NCBI RefSeq assembly: GCF_033807575.1
Contig: NC_084724.1
Span: 13,383,228 to 13,447,227, forward strand
Reading direction: 5' to 3'
DNA: 64,000 bases
From: Cydia pomonella
Taxonomy: Eukaryota > Arthropoda > Insecta > Lepidoptera > Tortricidae
The notes beneath the pieces are model-generated. The model was not told the DNA's origin and made no database searches. It saw only the letters and a list, made by a program, of their open reading frames with translations. A program made the translations under genes and the position numbers. Positions 20,413-32,429 of the stretch are shown here, piece by piece; position 1 is the stretch's first letter; every line of letters begins with the position of its first letter.

Positions 20413-21099
20413 TTAAAGCATACGGCCTGCCTGTTAGTAAGCCCTAGAAAACCTTGGCTACTAATTCCACAGCCGGAGCGTCCGGGGGAGGAAATTCATC
20501 TTCAACCGCACCGTGGGCGACCATTTAGGATCTCAGGTATAAAAATTAACACCCTGCCTATTCCTAATTACATAACTAGTGGCTCCGTAGCTGTAGCTGT
20601 CAACCCCCATGGCTCCGTCATTATGAAAATTTTGTGAACACTCAATCGACAAAATCCATATCATTATCGAATCTGCTGGGCTAAGATGCTCGGCTCTTTA
20701 TCATTTCTGACTATGCCTGTCACGTTCTAACAAGTATGTAAGTGCGAAAGTGACGCATGACATGACAAGTGATAAAAATGCGACCATGATACGCTGCCTG
20801 CTTACCAAATTTCACGATAATCAGTAAAGAACTCCGACATGTAGAGGAGGATATGCGGAAATACGAAAGAATTTTCGCCCAAGTTAAAAAAGAGACCTTC
20901 GCTTTCGCTTGATCATTAGGCACCTAACTAAAACCCTGTTCACTGGCGACCTTATTCGCCTGGGTTCTCATAAATGCCCGTTTAAAACCTTCCCCGACGG
21001 CGACTTGCTAAAACGGGGTTAGGATAAATTGAGTTGGGGTAACGCTAACTCGATAGCAGCCATGCCATGGAGGAAAACAAGGTTAGTATCTCTGATAGT
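20413..21099. other. Non-coding stretch
   Basis: No gene supported. It is mixed-composition single-copy-looking sequence. Confidence 0.4.
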
Positions 21100-21405
21100 A
21101 AATTTTCTTGGAATATACGTCCCACTGCTGGGCACAGGCCTCCTCTCATGCGCGAGAGGGCTCGGGCTATAGTCCCCACGCTAGCCCAATGCGGATTGGG
21201 GACTTCACATACACCTTTGAATTTCTTCGCAGATGCATGCAGGTTTCCTCACGATGTTTTCCTTCACCGGAAAGCTAGTGGTAAATATCAAATGATATTT
21301 CGTACATAAGTTCCGAAAAACTCATTGGTACGAGCCAGGATTTGAACCCGCGACCTCCGGATTGAAAGTCGGACGTCATATCCACTCGGCCACCACCGCT
21401 TCGCC
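21100..21405 (-). mobile_element. SINE type A
   Basis: On the - strand: head GGTGGCCGAGTGGATATG, B box GGTTCAAATCC, the same body as 17346, then a 3' tail containing CCCAGCAGTGGGACGTAT near 21120. Confidence 0.75.
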
Positions 21406-22523
21406 GACATAATTGAAAGTCCTTAAATTAGACCTAGATCTTCAAACAAATATGTATGTAGGAGTCCAAAGCTAATACTTTTGCTGACTGCACCTACCAT
21501 CCAGAGTCAGTTGAATGGGCTGGTTGAGAGCATTGGGATGTGTAAAGATAAATTTAGAATAATTGAACGGTTTCTTTTTCTCTTAAGAAAATTCTAGTAC
21601 CTATTATTCTGAACTAGAATAATAAATTGCTTTAATGAATATATATATAGGTACCTACATTACTTTGGTTCGATATCAGTATTAAATGTATTTATTTTAA
21701 AAAAGTTTTTAAATAGTTACCTACATATTCTTAAATATTCATTGTTTGTGAAATAAATTCACCTTAAAATAAACAGGCCTACATTTAGTATGTTTGGCTA
21801 ACTTATCGTAAGCCAAATGGTTCCAGAAGTCTAAATACTTTGAATGATTTAATACCAATAAGTGTTTCATTGGTACATTATTCATTCATTCATTATAATT
21901 TAAGCTCTTATAATTAGACTGCATCAATATTATCTTCCTATACACTACAATTCGTAGGAACGCTCTGTCTCAGTTCCAAAGCTCATTAACTAGGGTTAGC
22001 AACAGACATTAAATTTAAAGTAAGCTGACGCCACGCGTGTCCTGCTTGTTAGTGAAGTCTAGGATGAGTATGACACAGGAGGGTGGCTTTATTGCATTTA
22101 CCTTTAAGGTCATACTCCTGTGAAGAGTCATGTAACAGTTACAAAATGGGATAGTATGAAATGGTCATTTTTGTTGTCACAAAATCAGCGTTATGTAGGG
22201 AAAGAACTGTCTTAGAGTGTTATTGGATAGATTTGGGTCGCGTTTTATAAGACTTGTAATTGTAACTGTAATCCCTGTTTACCAAAAAACCTGTAGAAAG
22301 AGAGAAAACAATGCTTACAGGATACACGCTTGTTAGAAAATGCGTCCTTGGAAAGTGTTTCCAATAGAGCATTTAAGTCATAGAGTATTGCAACCTTAGA
22401 GTGGCCTGCTCTTCTATTTGATTTAAAAAAAATTGCCGTTGATATACATTTTCACAATTCTCTTTACAAGCTATAATTATTTGAGACGTAAAATATGGAA
22501 GCAATGAAAGAAAGTCAATGTTT
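21406..22523. other. Non-coding stretch 3' of the C16orf89-like gene
   Basis: No frame supported. It probably includes the gene's 3' UTR; a - strand AATAAA lies at 22088-22093, too far downstream for me to be sure it is the poly(A) signal. Confidence 0.4.
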
Positions 22524-25500
22524 CTATAGCTCATCTTTGTCTTTATCCAGCTCACTAAAGTGCACAGCATGTCTGACCCCATGGGCCAGCACCACCAAGC
22601 TCAGTGCCATCGGATGCCAGCTGCACGGGTTGTCCAGTACCTCCCGCGACAGTTCCAAGATGCGCTTTGCTTTTTCTGGCTCCTTCTCTAGAAGGTACCT
22701 GAAAGAAAACAGAGCACTTTTTTAACTAACTTTAAACACAGTGCCTCAAGTAATTGCTTGTACAAATTAGTCTCGGTTATACCTACGAATAAACAACAAC
22801 ATTTACTAGTTCTTCGGTGAAGGAATACATCGGGAGCTAATCTGCATACCTATTAATATCTGGAAATTAATTTAAAGGTGTTTGTGAAGTGTATGGATTT
22901 TATCCTCTTAGAGGCTTGTGCCTGGATACATATCCAGCGCTATAAGCTGGGCTGGTGATAATAATGATGATGACTTAATGATTCTCGGTCCTCATTAAGT
23001 TCGGAGCATACAGATGAATAAGTTTTGGCAAAAAAATAATTTTTGGTACAATTTTTATCGCTGACTGTACAATTCTGAAAACCCGAAACACAATTAGGTT
23101 GCGTTGATTTATCATAGAGTTCCTATGCCTACCTCCTGTCTCCATCATCAGATCAGTTTGATGGTACCATAATATTGCATTGTCACCCGACTTACATATG
23201 TATGCAAATTTTGAGCTTCATCGGAAACCGGGAAGTGGGTCAAATTTAACTTGCAAGATTTGTCCCGTACTAACAGGGTAAGTTAAATAAAAGCTTGTAA
23301 AAACTTAACTAAACAACGGTTGACTGACAAAAGCTGCGGCTGCAATTGGAGCTGGAATTGAAATTATCAAATAGTTACTTTTCAATACATAATTAGTTAC
23401 ATAATTTCTTACCTAGTGCGATTGACTTCGTAGTTGAAGTTCTCTGCGATGCAGCCTCGCTCGTCGATCCACGAGACGACTTTCCGGAACCAGTGGCGGC
23501 GGAAGAACTCCTGGTAACCCAGCATGCCACACAGAGCGACTGAAATTTTTTTTAATGATTCTTTAACGAGTGAGCAACAAGCATATGGAAACTTGGAGAG
23601 AGTCAAAATGAGGATGGGAAGAAATTGGAGATGACCTCGGGTTTCTTTTTGATGCAATTGGAAAATTATAGTAAGCCTCAAGATATCTGAAATCTAGAAT
23701 TCACAATAAAGTTTTATCCGCAAAAAAAAGTGATCATAGCCTCCAGTGCCCGAGGCCGAATACAAATATAGCACAAAATGAAATATTTAATATCTACTGC
23801 TGAGTGTCCACAACACAAGCTTTCTTGAGCTTATTGTGCAGTCAATTTATGTAATAAATGTCCATGAATATTTATGTATTTATAGTACTTATTTTGACTT
23901 TTTTCGTCGCAATATTATTCACTTTCTGATACAATAGTTATAAGTATAGAGTAGGTAATACAATTTTATCTTGGCATTATCACGTTATAAACACGGTTGC
24001 ATTTTTTATGTAGTACCTACAAGCAGTATCATGAAGTATCAAACAGAATTCATGGCGTGAAAAAAGCTAGGTATAAAACTAGAAAGCTTTTATAGAGCTT
24101 TTTATGTCTCGAAGAACATAACTCTGTGGATATACTAAAACCTTCGAGCATGTCACGCTATGAGTGTACGAGAGTTATAAAAAAGTTATCCAAAGAAGCT
24201 ATTCAATGAATTTTCATTTATAATTACCGTTTTTACGTGCTCTGGTAGCATCTGGGTAATGGTGGACGTGGATGGCCTCATTATCTTAAACACTGTTAAC
24301 TTGAGACAATCTTACTGTGGTCTAATACATCCAGTGGGTCTAGCCAAGGTGACAATATTACATCGACAAACGCCAAACGAAAACATCTATCGGATCACAG
24401 TTATATTTCAATTGGCGATTTCTAGCAATGATTGTTGGCTAGGTTCTAGATGTCTTTGTTAAAGTACCCGCGGCGCGCGAGGTACACCGCCTCGCGGCAC
24501 ATGCCCACACACAGCGCCTCCGTCAGCCGCTCGTCCCTTACTGTTAACATGGGACTTACTGTGCTCCATCCAGATGTCTCTGTTGAAGTACCCGCGGCGC
24601 GCGAGGTACACCGCCTCACGGCACATACCAGCACACGGCGCCTTCGTCAGCCGCTCGTCCCTTACTGTTAACATGGGACTTACTGTGCTCCATCCAGATG
24701 TCTCTGTTGAAGTACCCGCGGCGCGCGAGGTATACTGCCTCGCGACATATCCCCGCATACAGCATCTCTGAAGCCGCTCTTTAATTACTGTTAACATGGA
24801 ACTTACTGTGCTCCATCCAGATGTCTCTGTTGAAGTACCCACGGCGCGCGAGGTACACCGCCTCGCGGTACATGCCGGCACATAAGGCCTCCAACAACTG
24901 TTCGTCGTCGTCCGGGTTTTGCATGTAACAACGGCGAATGTGGCGAGCCATCATTATGTTCAACACTCTGTTAATATTAGTAAACTTTTACTTTACAAAT
25001 ATACATATTTGCTTGATTTCAGGCATTTGTTAACGTTATGTATCCTATATGTATTTTTATAAATAATATACTAGTGTCTGTCCGTGACTTTTCATCTAAA
25101 TCGGTTCAGCGGTTTAAGCGTGAAGAGGTAACAGATAGACAGACAGACCGAAAGAACCAAACCAATGACCAGTATCTTACGCCGAAAAAAATGTCATACT
25201 TATGTACCTATTCAGAATTATAGGAGTTTAAAACTTTTAGTTTTACTACAGACATATTTACGTAACGTTATAGAGGGTTTCAAATAAAAAATCAAACTAT
25301 AGTATATATATAACATATCTTGGGTACGGTGACAGCTATCATCTCAATACAATTTTGCGCTTATAAAGTAAGGTATGAATTGTATGGAGATGGCATAGTA
25401 TTCTTAAGACTCGCCTGTGACTGAGACTGTATGAGAATGAAGGTGCGCGCGCATACAGGATCTTCGGACAAAACTGGTCGTACACGCACGGTCTTAAGGT

Positions 25501-28500
25501 CTGCGGGTCTTCCAGGGGCGTGGGGTTGTAGATTATTTCACCCATGCAGTAATCTGGATGGAACACATTGAAATATAGTCTGTAGAAACTGGCGTCGGAA
25601 GTATAAAGTGTTGTTACTTGTCAGATTACATTGTTTAAATCTCCTACACCACACCTGCAATTCTCAGCAAACAGCACTAGATTATATATAGTAATAGATT
25701 TTTTTTTATATTTATAAATAATTGTTTGTACTGTCTAAAACAACTAACTCCTGAAGTCAGTCTAATTAGACTGTTTCCCTTCACCTACTTTTTTTCCGGA
25801 CCGATACGACCTTCAAACCTTTAAGAAAAGGGTATTAAACTGTATTTCTCTGGTGTGGCAGGTGTCCATGGGCGGCGATAGTCGGTTACCATCAGGGCAT
25901 CCGTCCGTTCGTTTGCCTCCTATATCATACAAAAAGAGTTTCAAGAGCTGTGTGAATGTATCTGATTAGTCATGCGAAATTGCATGGTTCTCACAATAGT
26001 CAACGATACCTTAAATTTTAAATACGCTTTAACATTACCTGAATCATCAATATTAATAGTGAATGTCTGAGACTCTATAACATCCTCAGTATACTTTAAA
26101 TAAGTCTCTTTCGGAAATTTTACTTCATCCATATCTTGTTCGAATTCGTTGAGAGACACGTTGCTCAATATCCATTTTTTGAAAAGATTTCCTTTAAATT
26201 CACCAATGGATTCTACTTGGAGATCCTCTTCTAGAAGAAGATGACTAGCTGAAAAAGAGTCACAAGTATAATCACAAAATTTAAGTCTAAGACTTAACTA
26301 TTTTGGCTCGCAACAGGTACCAAAGTCACACTTCAGGAAGTGCTTATTCACACTGGGTTAACTGCTGCATTGGACAGTCCATTCGCCGTTTTCGTACATT
26401 TATGTACAGTCAGCATCAAAAGTAGCGAATGAAACAACGCGTTAAAAGTATCTGATATTCCGGATAACTTTTCCATATATGGATTTTCTAAAATTCGCGT
26501 TAAAAAGTATATCTTTTACAATCAGAGTTGTTTTATGTTGAAGACATCACTTTTTAACACGCTTTTATTAGGTCAACCTGTATGTAACTATGTAATGGAA
26601 TCTAATGTTACTAATTTAACCATCTTCCAAGGATCGTAGCGTCATGAAAATTGGCAGCTGTATGTAGTTCTGATGACAATACAACAATATGGTACTGTCG
26701 AACTGATCTGATGATGGAGCCGGAAGATATGAACTGGAACTTCATGATGAAACATCGTATCATAGCTGTGTTTGGATTTGTTAGAAAAGTCTTGTAACGA
26801 CCTTTGACCACGAATAGGTTTCAAGGTCTGATGATGAAGCTGGAACATAGGCACTGGCATTCCATGATGGAATATCGTATCATAAACGTGTTTTTCTAGT
26901 GTGTTTTGAACTATTAATTTATTGTTAAGCTGTTACAGAATTTTGATGCTGACTGTACTTATTATCTCGTATTTTAGTAGTTTTAACACAAGGTGCTCCA
27001 CTTTTGAATGGAGCAGACCATGCAGTGTTTTTTTTATACCACGTCGGTGGCAAACAAGCATACGGCCCGCCCGATGGTAAGCAGTCAGTGTGGAAGCATG
27101 CTCAACAAAATTGTGACCAGAGACAGGAAAGCGCATTGTAAGGTGTCTTCGGCACGTGCTAAAGCAACAATGTTGTTTAAAAAACAACTATCATATCGCG
27201 ATAGTATTAAGGTTCAAATTTATGTAACAACTCATTCGGAGAGCAATCAGCCCGGGCATGCAGGTAACATTCTTTGGACATAACAAAACGTGTTATCTCC
27301 AAATGAGCTGTCTCATGAATTTCAACCATATAGGATGGTAAAACTGCTTTTTAAACGGGCTTGTCCCGTTCACATATGACCTTGTTAAGAATACCTTTTG
27401 CTTGCCAGATTAGGGGTTTGAGCCCAAGAAATAACCTAAGAAAATTCCAATTATATGCGATGTGATTTCATAGGGTCCGTGCAGGAGTACACTACCTAAC
27501 CCTCGATCGGGATCGGGGGGCTTAGTGTTGTTCCAGTTCCAGTCGAATTTTGGGGTACCGTGTACAGTCTTAAATTGCTTATAGAAAAAATCTCTGCCGT
27601 ATCACAAAAAATGTGTAAACTAACTAACTAACTGCTTTGGTGCAGCGATCCAAAAAGAATCTTGGTCTCCGAAACGAGGGAACGCCACCTGTCCCGATCC
27701 AGCGCGGTTTCCTGCCATTAATTGGCATTCAGCCGACGCAGGTCCGCCTCCACAACATCATACCAGACCAGCGGTACCTAAAAACGCGGTAAAAATGTGC
27801 AAAAGCCCTGGAAAACTGTATTGGAGATACGGCAATGGAACTGCTACCGTATGCTGTGTTTTTCATCAGAAGGCACGAGAATTGCCGTATTTTATGACAG
27901 TTACGGCTGACAGGGCCGGAGCTTCTGGCGTTTCGTTGTCTATGGACACCACGTGATCCGATCAGCCGTCATAGAAAGAAAAATTACACGTCGGTCGCCT
28001 TGGCCCGGGCCCGGCCCAGTCTAGCGTGAGTCATCCTTTACTGTATCAGGTACAAAACCGGGGAGGTCTATCTTTATTATCACTAGATTTATGTGATTTA
28101 TTTAACTACTTACCCCTTTTCAGGATATGCCCCCAGTCCAGAGGCTTAACTTTATTGGAAAAATAGTGTGTCATAATATTATCCGCTTGCAATATGACAC
28201 TCTTCATTAACTTCTGTTCGTCCTCCTGTATTTTGTTCTTGTTTTCGATCATAGTTCTCTTGAGAATAGCTATAAAGGTCATCGTAATTACCGGTAACTT
28301 ACTTAGTTGAAACTTTTCAGGTTCTTATTATAACCATCTATTATCACTTCCGGAATCCATTACAGAAAATGCTAAGGAGATATATATTAGACACACGTAC
28401 ATGTATATGTACGCAAAAAGTTTATTCTCAAACATGCAATAGAATGTCGTCATTACGTGCGTTATAACAGACTTCAAAGTATAACGTTTCGGGCGGAGCA

Positions 28501-29881
28501 ACTCGAGAAAACTGTAATGGATTTCATACAAAATTGAAGGCCTAGGCCGGGAAGTAATTTTTTTAATGACGTCTGTGTTCATGAACAGGATAAACAGCTG
28601 GATTCAGCTGAAATGACGAAAAAAATTAAAAAATAGAATTCTATTTTCAAATTTCTTTCGTCATTTTTTTTCGTTTTTAAGGGTTCTGTAGTCAACTAGG
28701 AACCCTTATAGTTTCGCCATGTCCGTCTGTCTGTCTGTCTGTCTGTCTGTCCGAGGCTTTGCTCCGTGGTCGTTAGTGCTAGAAAGCTGAAATTCGGCAT
28801 GGATATATAAATAAATAAAGCCAACAAAGTCGTAGAATAAAATCTAAAAATTAAATTTTTTTGAGGGTACTACACGTAAAGTGGGGGTGAATTTTTTTTT
28901 CTGCTTCAACCCTATCGTGTGGGGTATCGTTGGAAAGGGCTTTCAAAAATAATATGGGTTTTCAAGAAACTTTTTTTGATAAAGTGAAAATATTCGGAGA
29001 TAATCGCTCCGAAAGAAAAAAAAAATGTGTCCCCCCCTCTAACTTTTGAACCATAGGTCCAAAAAATATGAAAAAAATCGTGGAAGTAGAGCTTAAGAAA
29101 GACATTAAATGAAAACTATAGCGGACATGATCAGTTTAGCTATTTTTGAGTTATCGCAAAAAGTTTTCCCTTCATAGTAAAAAGACTTACTAGCTTTAAT
29201 TAGGTACTGATTATGCAAATTTGCCTATTTGTTTAATTCGGGTGAAAGGTACCGTTTCATCCCTTGGTTAAAAATTTACTATACTTTAAGCTCCAGTTTA
29301 GCTTATTGTGACGGAAGAGTAACTACGGAACCCTACACTGAGCGTGGCCCGACATGCTCTTGGCCGGTTTTTATTTATTTATTATTACTTGGAGGTTCAC
29401 ATTCGGACACACATCTAGACACATTAGGACACGAAACAATGATCATGACCATCATATTTTTATTATTATTATTTCATTGCATATCTTTGAGAAAAGCACT
29501 GTACATGCCTGGCCGTGAAAAGGGCTTGTCGGCTTCGTATCACTATCCGGCCTCCCTACGGTCCGCCGTCTATACCTACTCATCCGGCAAGCCCTTATTT
29601 CCCGGCGTCTTAAATAATGTACTATTTCTTTAGTTATTGGTTGAACACATACCTTTCATATAGAACATTCCCAAGGCCCTATTGATATCTGTTCTGTTCG
29701 CGAACAACACGAAATATCCAAGCATCTTATCTAGACTCCGCAAGTAATAATTGGCGTCCTCACTATCTGGGACCACTTCTTCAGGCTTTAGATATTTTTC
29801 TGGAAAACTTTCACCTTTGTAACCTTTACATGAAAGTAATTGAAACATTAATAAGAATAGAATTAAATAGTTCATAATCAT
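22524..29881 (-). CDS. C16orf89-like (UPF0764/DUF4735) protein, seven exons
   Basis: Seven exons join in phase on the - strand: 29881-29653, 28269-28114, 26248-26039, 25616-25457, 24967-24807, 23539-23413 and 22698-22524. The total is 1218 nt, or 405 residues. All introns are GT-AG, and each phase (1,1,1,2,1,2) fits its partner. Residues 1-20 are a hydrophobic signal peptide. Sequons lie at N62, N158 and N345. The family signature is DIWMEHIALCGMLGYQEF at residues 300-317, then W-rich FRRHWFRKVVSW, GC at 334-335 and CSWH at 373-376. Length and order match my recollection of vertebrate C16orf89, a secreted protein of unknown biochemical function. Unusually, the C-terminus is KDEL (402-405), predicting retention in the endoplasmic reticulum. 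The acceptor of exon 4 has a weak pyrimidine tract and is the least certain border. An in-frame second ATG lies at codon 3. Confidence 0.85.
23005..23300 (-). repeat. Dispersed repeat R1, copy 2
   Basis: Inverted copy of the 12045 repeat, inside the last intron of the C16orf89-like gene. Landmarks are TTTATCGCTGACTGTAC, CCATCATCAGATCAG and AATAAAAGCTTGTAAAA. Confidence 0.7.
24440..24795 (-). repeat. Tandem partial copies of exon 5 (C16orf89-like gene)
   Basis: Three copies, 123-124 bp apart, of the last ~95 bp of exon 5 plus its donor (GTAAGT) and ~25 bp of intron. Each reads REAVYLARRGYFN-like sequence. Copy B (24684-24787) has a 1-nt deletion that shifts the frame. Copy C (24560-24664) is intact. 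Copy D (up to 24540) lost the WMEH-donor end and meets a stop at 24446-24448. Confidence 0.9.
24560..24664 (-). other. Candidate in-frame cassette exon (copy C of exon 5)
   Basis: It is preceded by TTAACAG, ends CACA/GTAAGT, and is 105 nt long with phase 1 at both ends. Placed between exons 5 and 6 it would insert 35 residues (RDERLTKAPC, AGMCREAVYLARRGYFNRD, IWMEH) without shifting the frame. It repeats the segment just encoded by exon 5. Its acceptor arose from intron sequence and has little pyrimidine tract, so use is uncertain. Confidence 0.4.
26407..26955. mobile_element. Tc1/mariner-like MITE in intron 2
   Basis: Terminal inverted repeats CAGTCAGCATCAAAA and TTTTGATGCTGACTG are flanked by TA on both sides (26405-26406 and 26956-26957). 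It is 549 bp, has no transposase frame, and contains internal repeats of GATGATGGAGCCGGAA-like sequence. Confidence 0.65.
27021..27150 (+). repeat. Dispersed repeat R2, truncated copy
   Basis: It begins TTTTTTTATACCACGTCGG, then TGGCAAACAAGCATACGG, the 5' end of the family seen at 36697 and 51700-52310. It lies in intron 2 of the C16orf89-like gene. Confidence 0.65.
27635..27785 (-). pseudogene. LINE reverse-transcriptase C-terminal relic
   Basis: The - strand reads RWYDVVEADLRRLNAN, then ALDRDRWRSLVSETKILFG, a LINE protein tail. It is related to the copy at 38909-39291. Confidence 0.65.
28675..29372 (+). repeat. Dispersed repeat R3 in intron 1
   Basis: It opens AGGGTTCTGTAGTCAACTAG, with an expanded (TCTG)n at 28731-28750, and closes with GGCCCGACATGCTCTTGGCC. 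A shorter inverted copy is at 45928-46243. The small open frames inside it are incidental. Confidence 0.6.
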
Positions 29882-30892
29882 GGCAGCTACTATTACTATA
29901 CAGGCGAATACTACTGAGCATTTGGATTGTGAAAATGTAAGAAATCAATTTGAAATGGACATGTTTTCATTAAGTGGTTTTATGCTCAGTGGTTGAGTAT
30001 TTTTCAATGAAGCGAGAGGATGTAAACGTTTAAATAATTAAGAAAGACATCAAAAGACATTACGGTGGGTATATTTTATACGTTTAAATATACTTTTGAA
30101 CTCATTTTCATAGTGTTCGTTTCGTGTTCAACAAGGAATAAATAAGTATCACCATGTTCCTTCTATTTCATTGATTCTTAGTAACGTTCAAACGTAGTAA
30201 AGCCTATATTCATTAATATGATAATTTATGTATATTTAGTCTATAAAATCAGTGAAAATAGAAAGATTCTGTTGCCCCCAATTAAATTATGTGGGCTGTT
30301 GGATTGATGTGGGCGATGTTCCAATGTTAGTGGGCGATTTTGACATCTAAACTTTTCATTCTCGATTAAATTGAAGTGTCCAATTTAATTTATGTTTTGC
30401 ACTAAAATAACCTATCAAAATAAATCTATATTAAACTTAAAGTAAATTTACGGACAGCTTATTTTATTCAGTAGAAGAGTTAAATGTTTTAAACAAAAAC
30501 ACTTTGTTAGGCACCTAATTGACATTCATCGAAGCTGTTTAAGATAACACTAACTTTCAAAGGAACTGCCCACACCCCAGCCTTGGAAGTAATGTTTCCA
30601 AAGTTGAATTGAAATGTGCAAAGAAGCATTAAGTCTTATCTCGATGAGTACAAAGTTAATTTTACAACGGATTTATTTAAAGAATTTAAATCCCAAATAC
30701 CTTGGTGGGTTGACAATTGTTATTGTTATTCAGTTTTAAATGTTTCGTTTAAAATTTGTTTATGCGTAGGAAATTCCGGCTAACACTTGACTTTAGCAGA
30801 TGAGAATATGTTTTTTTTTTGAGAATAAATATTCTCAACCTCAGATTTTTTTACCTTGGATCTTTTTTACCTCCTTATTATTATTTCGAGAC

Positions 30893-31015
30893 ATTCGGAA
30901 AATTGCGGGGCACTTCTGGATGCGATTAGCTCAGGATCGGGACAAGTAGCGTACTGGAAGAGTGGCCTATGCTCAGCAGTGGGCGATAAAATGCTGATAT
31001 GATGCTGATGATGAT
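30893..31015 (+). pseudogene. LINE C-terminal relic
   Basis: In one frame it reads WMRLAQDRDK, a stop, RTGRVAYAQQWAIK, then a (GATGAT)n-like tail: the end of a LINE protein and its microsatellite tail. The paralogous piece is at 33832-33957. Confidence 0.65.
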
Positions 31016-31399
31016 CATTTCGCGGTGCAGCTTCACATGCAAAGTGCCTAAGTGTCATTATAAACGTAATTTGACTTTTATAATGGCATTTTACACTCGG
31101 TCACTACATAAGTCTGTGAAGAGCCAGCAGAGCTTGCTTGAACCGACTCTTTATATTTACAATACGGCCCATGGCCGAATTGCAGCATACACACAAGCAC
31201 AGGTGACATGATTATTATCATCATCATCGACGACATCTGTTTTAATTACTTAGTACCTGGGCGACCGAGCTTTGCTCGGTTATAACTATTTATTGTAATA
31301 TGGTGGTGTATAGGTGATAATCTTAACTACATTTTTTTACTAAATTAAACTTGTCTAAAACAATAAAAATTATATATAAACTTGAACATATAAAAAAAA

Positions 31400-31507
31400 A
31401 ACAAAAGTTAGTCACCGGGCGAGATTCGAACCCGTAACACTCATTTAGCAGTCCGCGTCTTAACCCACTGGACCAGACGGACAGTGGCCGGCAACACGAG
31501 ATCACAG

Positions 31508-31559
<52 letters not shown>

Positions 31560-31740
31560 CTGTGATCTCGGAAACGGCTCTAACGATTTCGCTGAAATTT
31601 GGTATATGGGGGTTTTTGGGGGTATACAATTTGGGGGAAAACGCGTGTTTTCGAGTTTTCATGCGTTTTTCTTTCGACGCAGAATATAGTCGCTAATTTC
31701 GTGTTGCCGGCCACTGTCCGTCTGGTCCAGTGGGTAGCAA
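31400..31740 (-). mobile_element. SINE type C with inverted segment and TA tract
   Basis: The - strand has an A-box-like TGGTCCAGTGGGTTAAG and B box GGTTCGAATCTC (31410-31480). The head is repeated in the opposite orientation at 31701-31735. Between them are a ~50-bp TA tract (31508-31557) flanked by ATCACAGAAA/TTTCTGTGAT, and the inverse of the sequence found at 34995-35125 in the right copy. Confidence 0.65.
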
Positions 31741-32220
31741 TTCTTGTATATATATATACAAGAATTGCTCGTTTAAAGGTATAAGATATGTAATGTTTAA
31801 AAATATTACAGCTAACAAATGTTACAAAACATATCTTCTAATAAGCCTAATTTTGAAGCTCTTGCCTATCTCATTCAACTATTATTTGAGAACTGATCGA
31901 AATCCCACCAGTGTATACGTGCTCGAAGCTACTCAACAATTTGTTGGCCGATCGATTGGATGAAATATTGGCTACACGATGAATTTATAGCCGCCTGTGC
32001 TTGACTGATAGATTACACGTCTCAGCTGCTTACTTTACTTCACATAGCTCGTATCATACTTCTCCTTCTAGTGATTTTAGAACATAAAGTGTGAGGACAA
32101 AGGATACTAATTGTTTGAGTTTCTTTTGAGTTTTGAGTTTCCATTATATTTATATATCCATTATCGCAATGGAATAGGAATTTGAACGACTATTGCTTTT
32201 TCTTATTTATTGTTTTTTAG

Positions 32221-32414
32221 GTACATTATTGAATGTAGTCGTAAAGGAGCATTTACAATGCAAACTTCCTTTCCCTGAAGTAATCAAAAGTTATTTTAAT
32301 ACTTATCAAGGCCTGCCAATTACCATATGGAAATTGGAAATTAACTATGGCCGAGCAAGCGTTCCTGATTGTCCGACCCAAGATCGAATGTTGGATACGA
32401 TCCTCAAGGAATGA
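32221..32414 (+). CDS. Unidentified terminal-exon-like frame, copy 1
   Basis: After an acceptor-like TTGTTTTTTAG, two bases then 63 codons run to TGA. They read TLLNVVVKEHLQCKLPFPEV and, further on, WKLEINYGRAS. The duplicate at 35607-35800 keeps the frame. The differences I count are three silent changes and three changed bases giving two substitutions (P to V, Q to R). No upstream exon is recognised and I know no family. It could be the last exon of a real gene, an old TE frame or chance. Confidence 0.35.
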
Positions 32415-32429
32415 AATGTAAAAGAATGC

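Noticed and set aside
24450..24771. + strand frames of 65-73 codons rich in SVEVPAAREV
   Set aside because: They are the antisense of the exon 5 copies and repeat only because those are tandem.
29229..29633. 134-codon frame
   Set aside because: It lies mostly in repeat R3 and intron 1 sequence, with no domain or coding pattern.
22524..29881. Hexamerin/storage-protein identity for the - strand gene
   Set aside because: Considered on the basis of exon layout and signal peptide, but the joined protein has CGMLGYQEF, the W-rich block and CSWH of the C16orf89 family, and is too short for a hexamerin.
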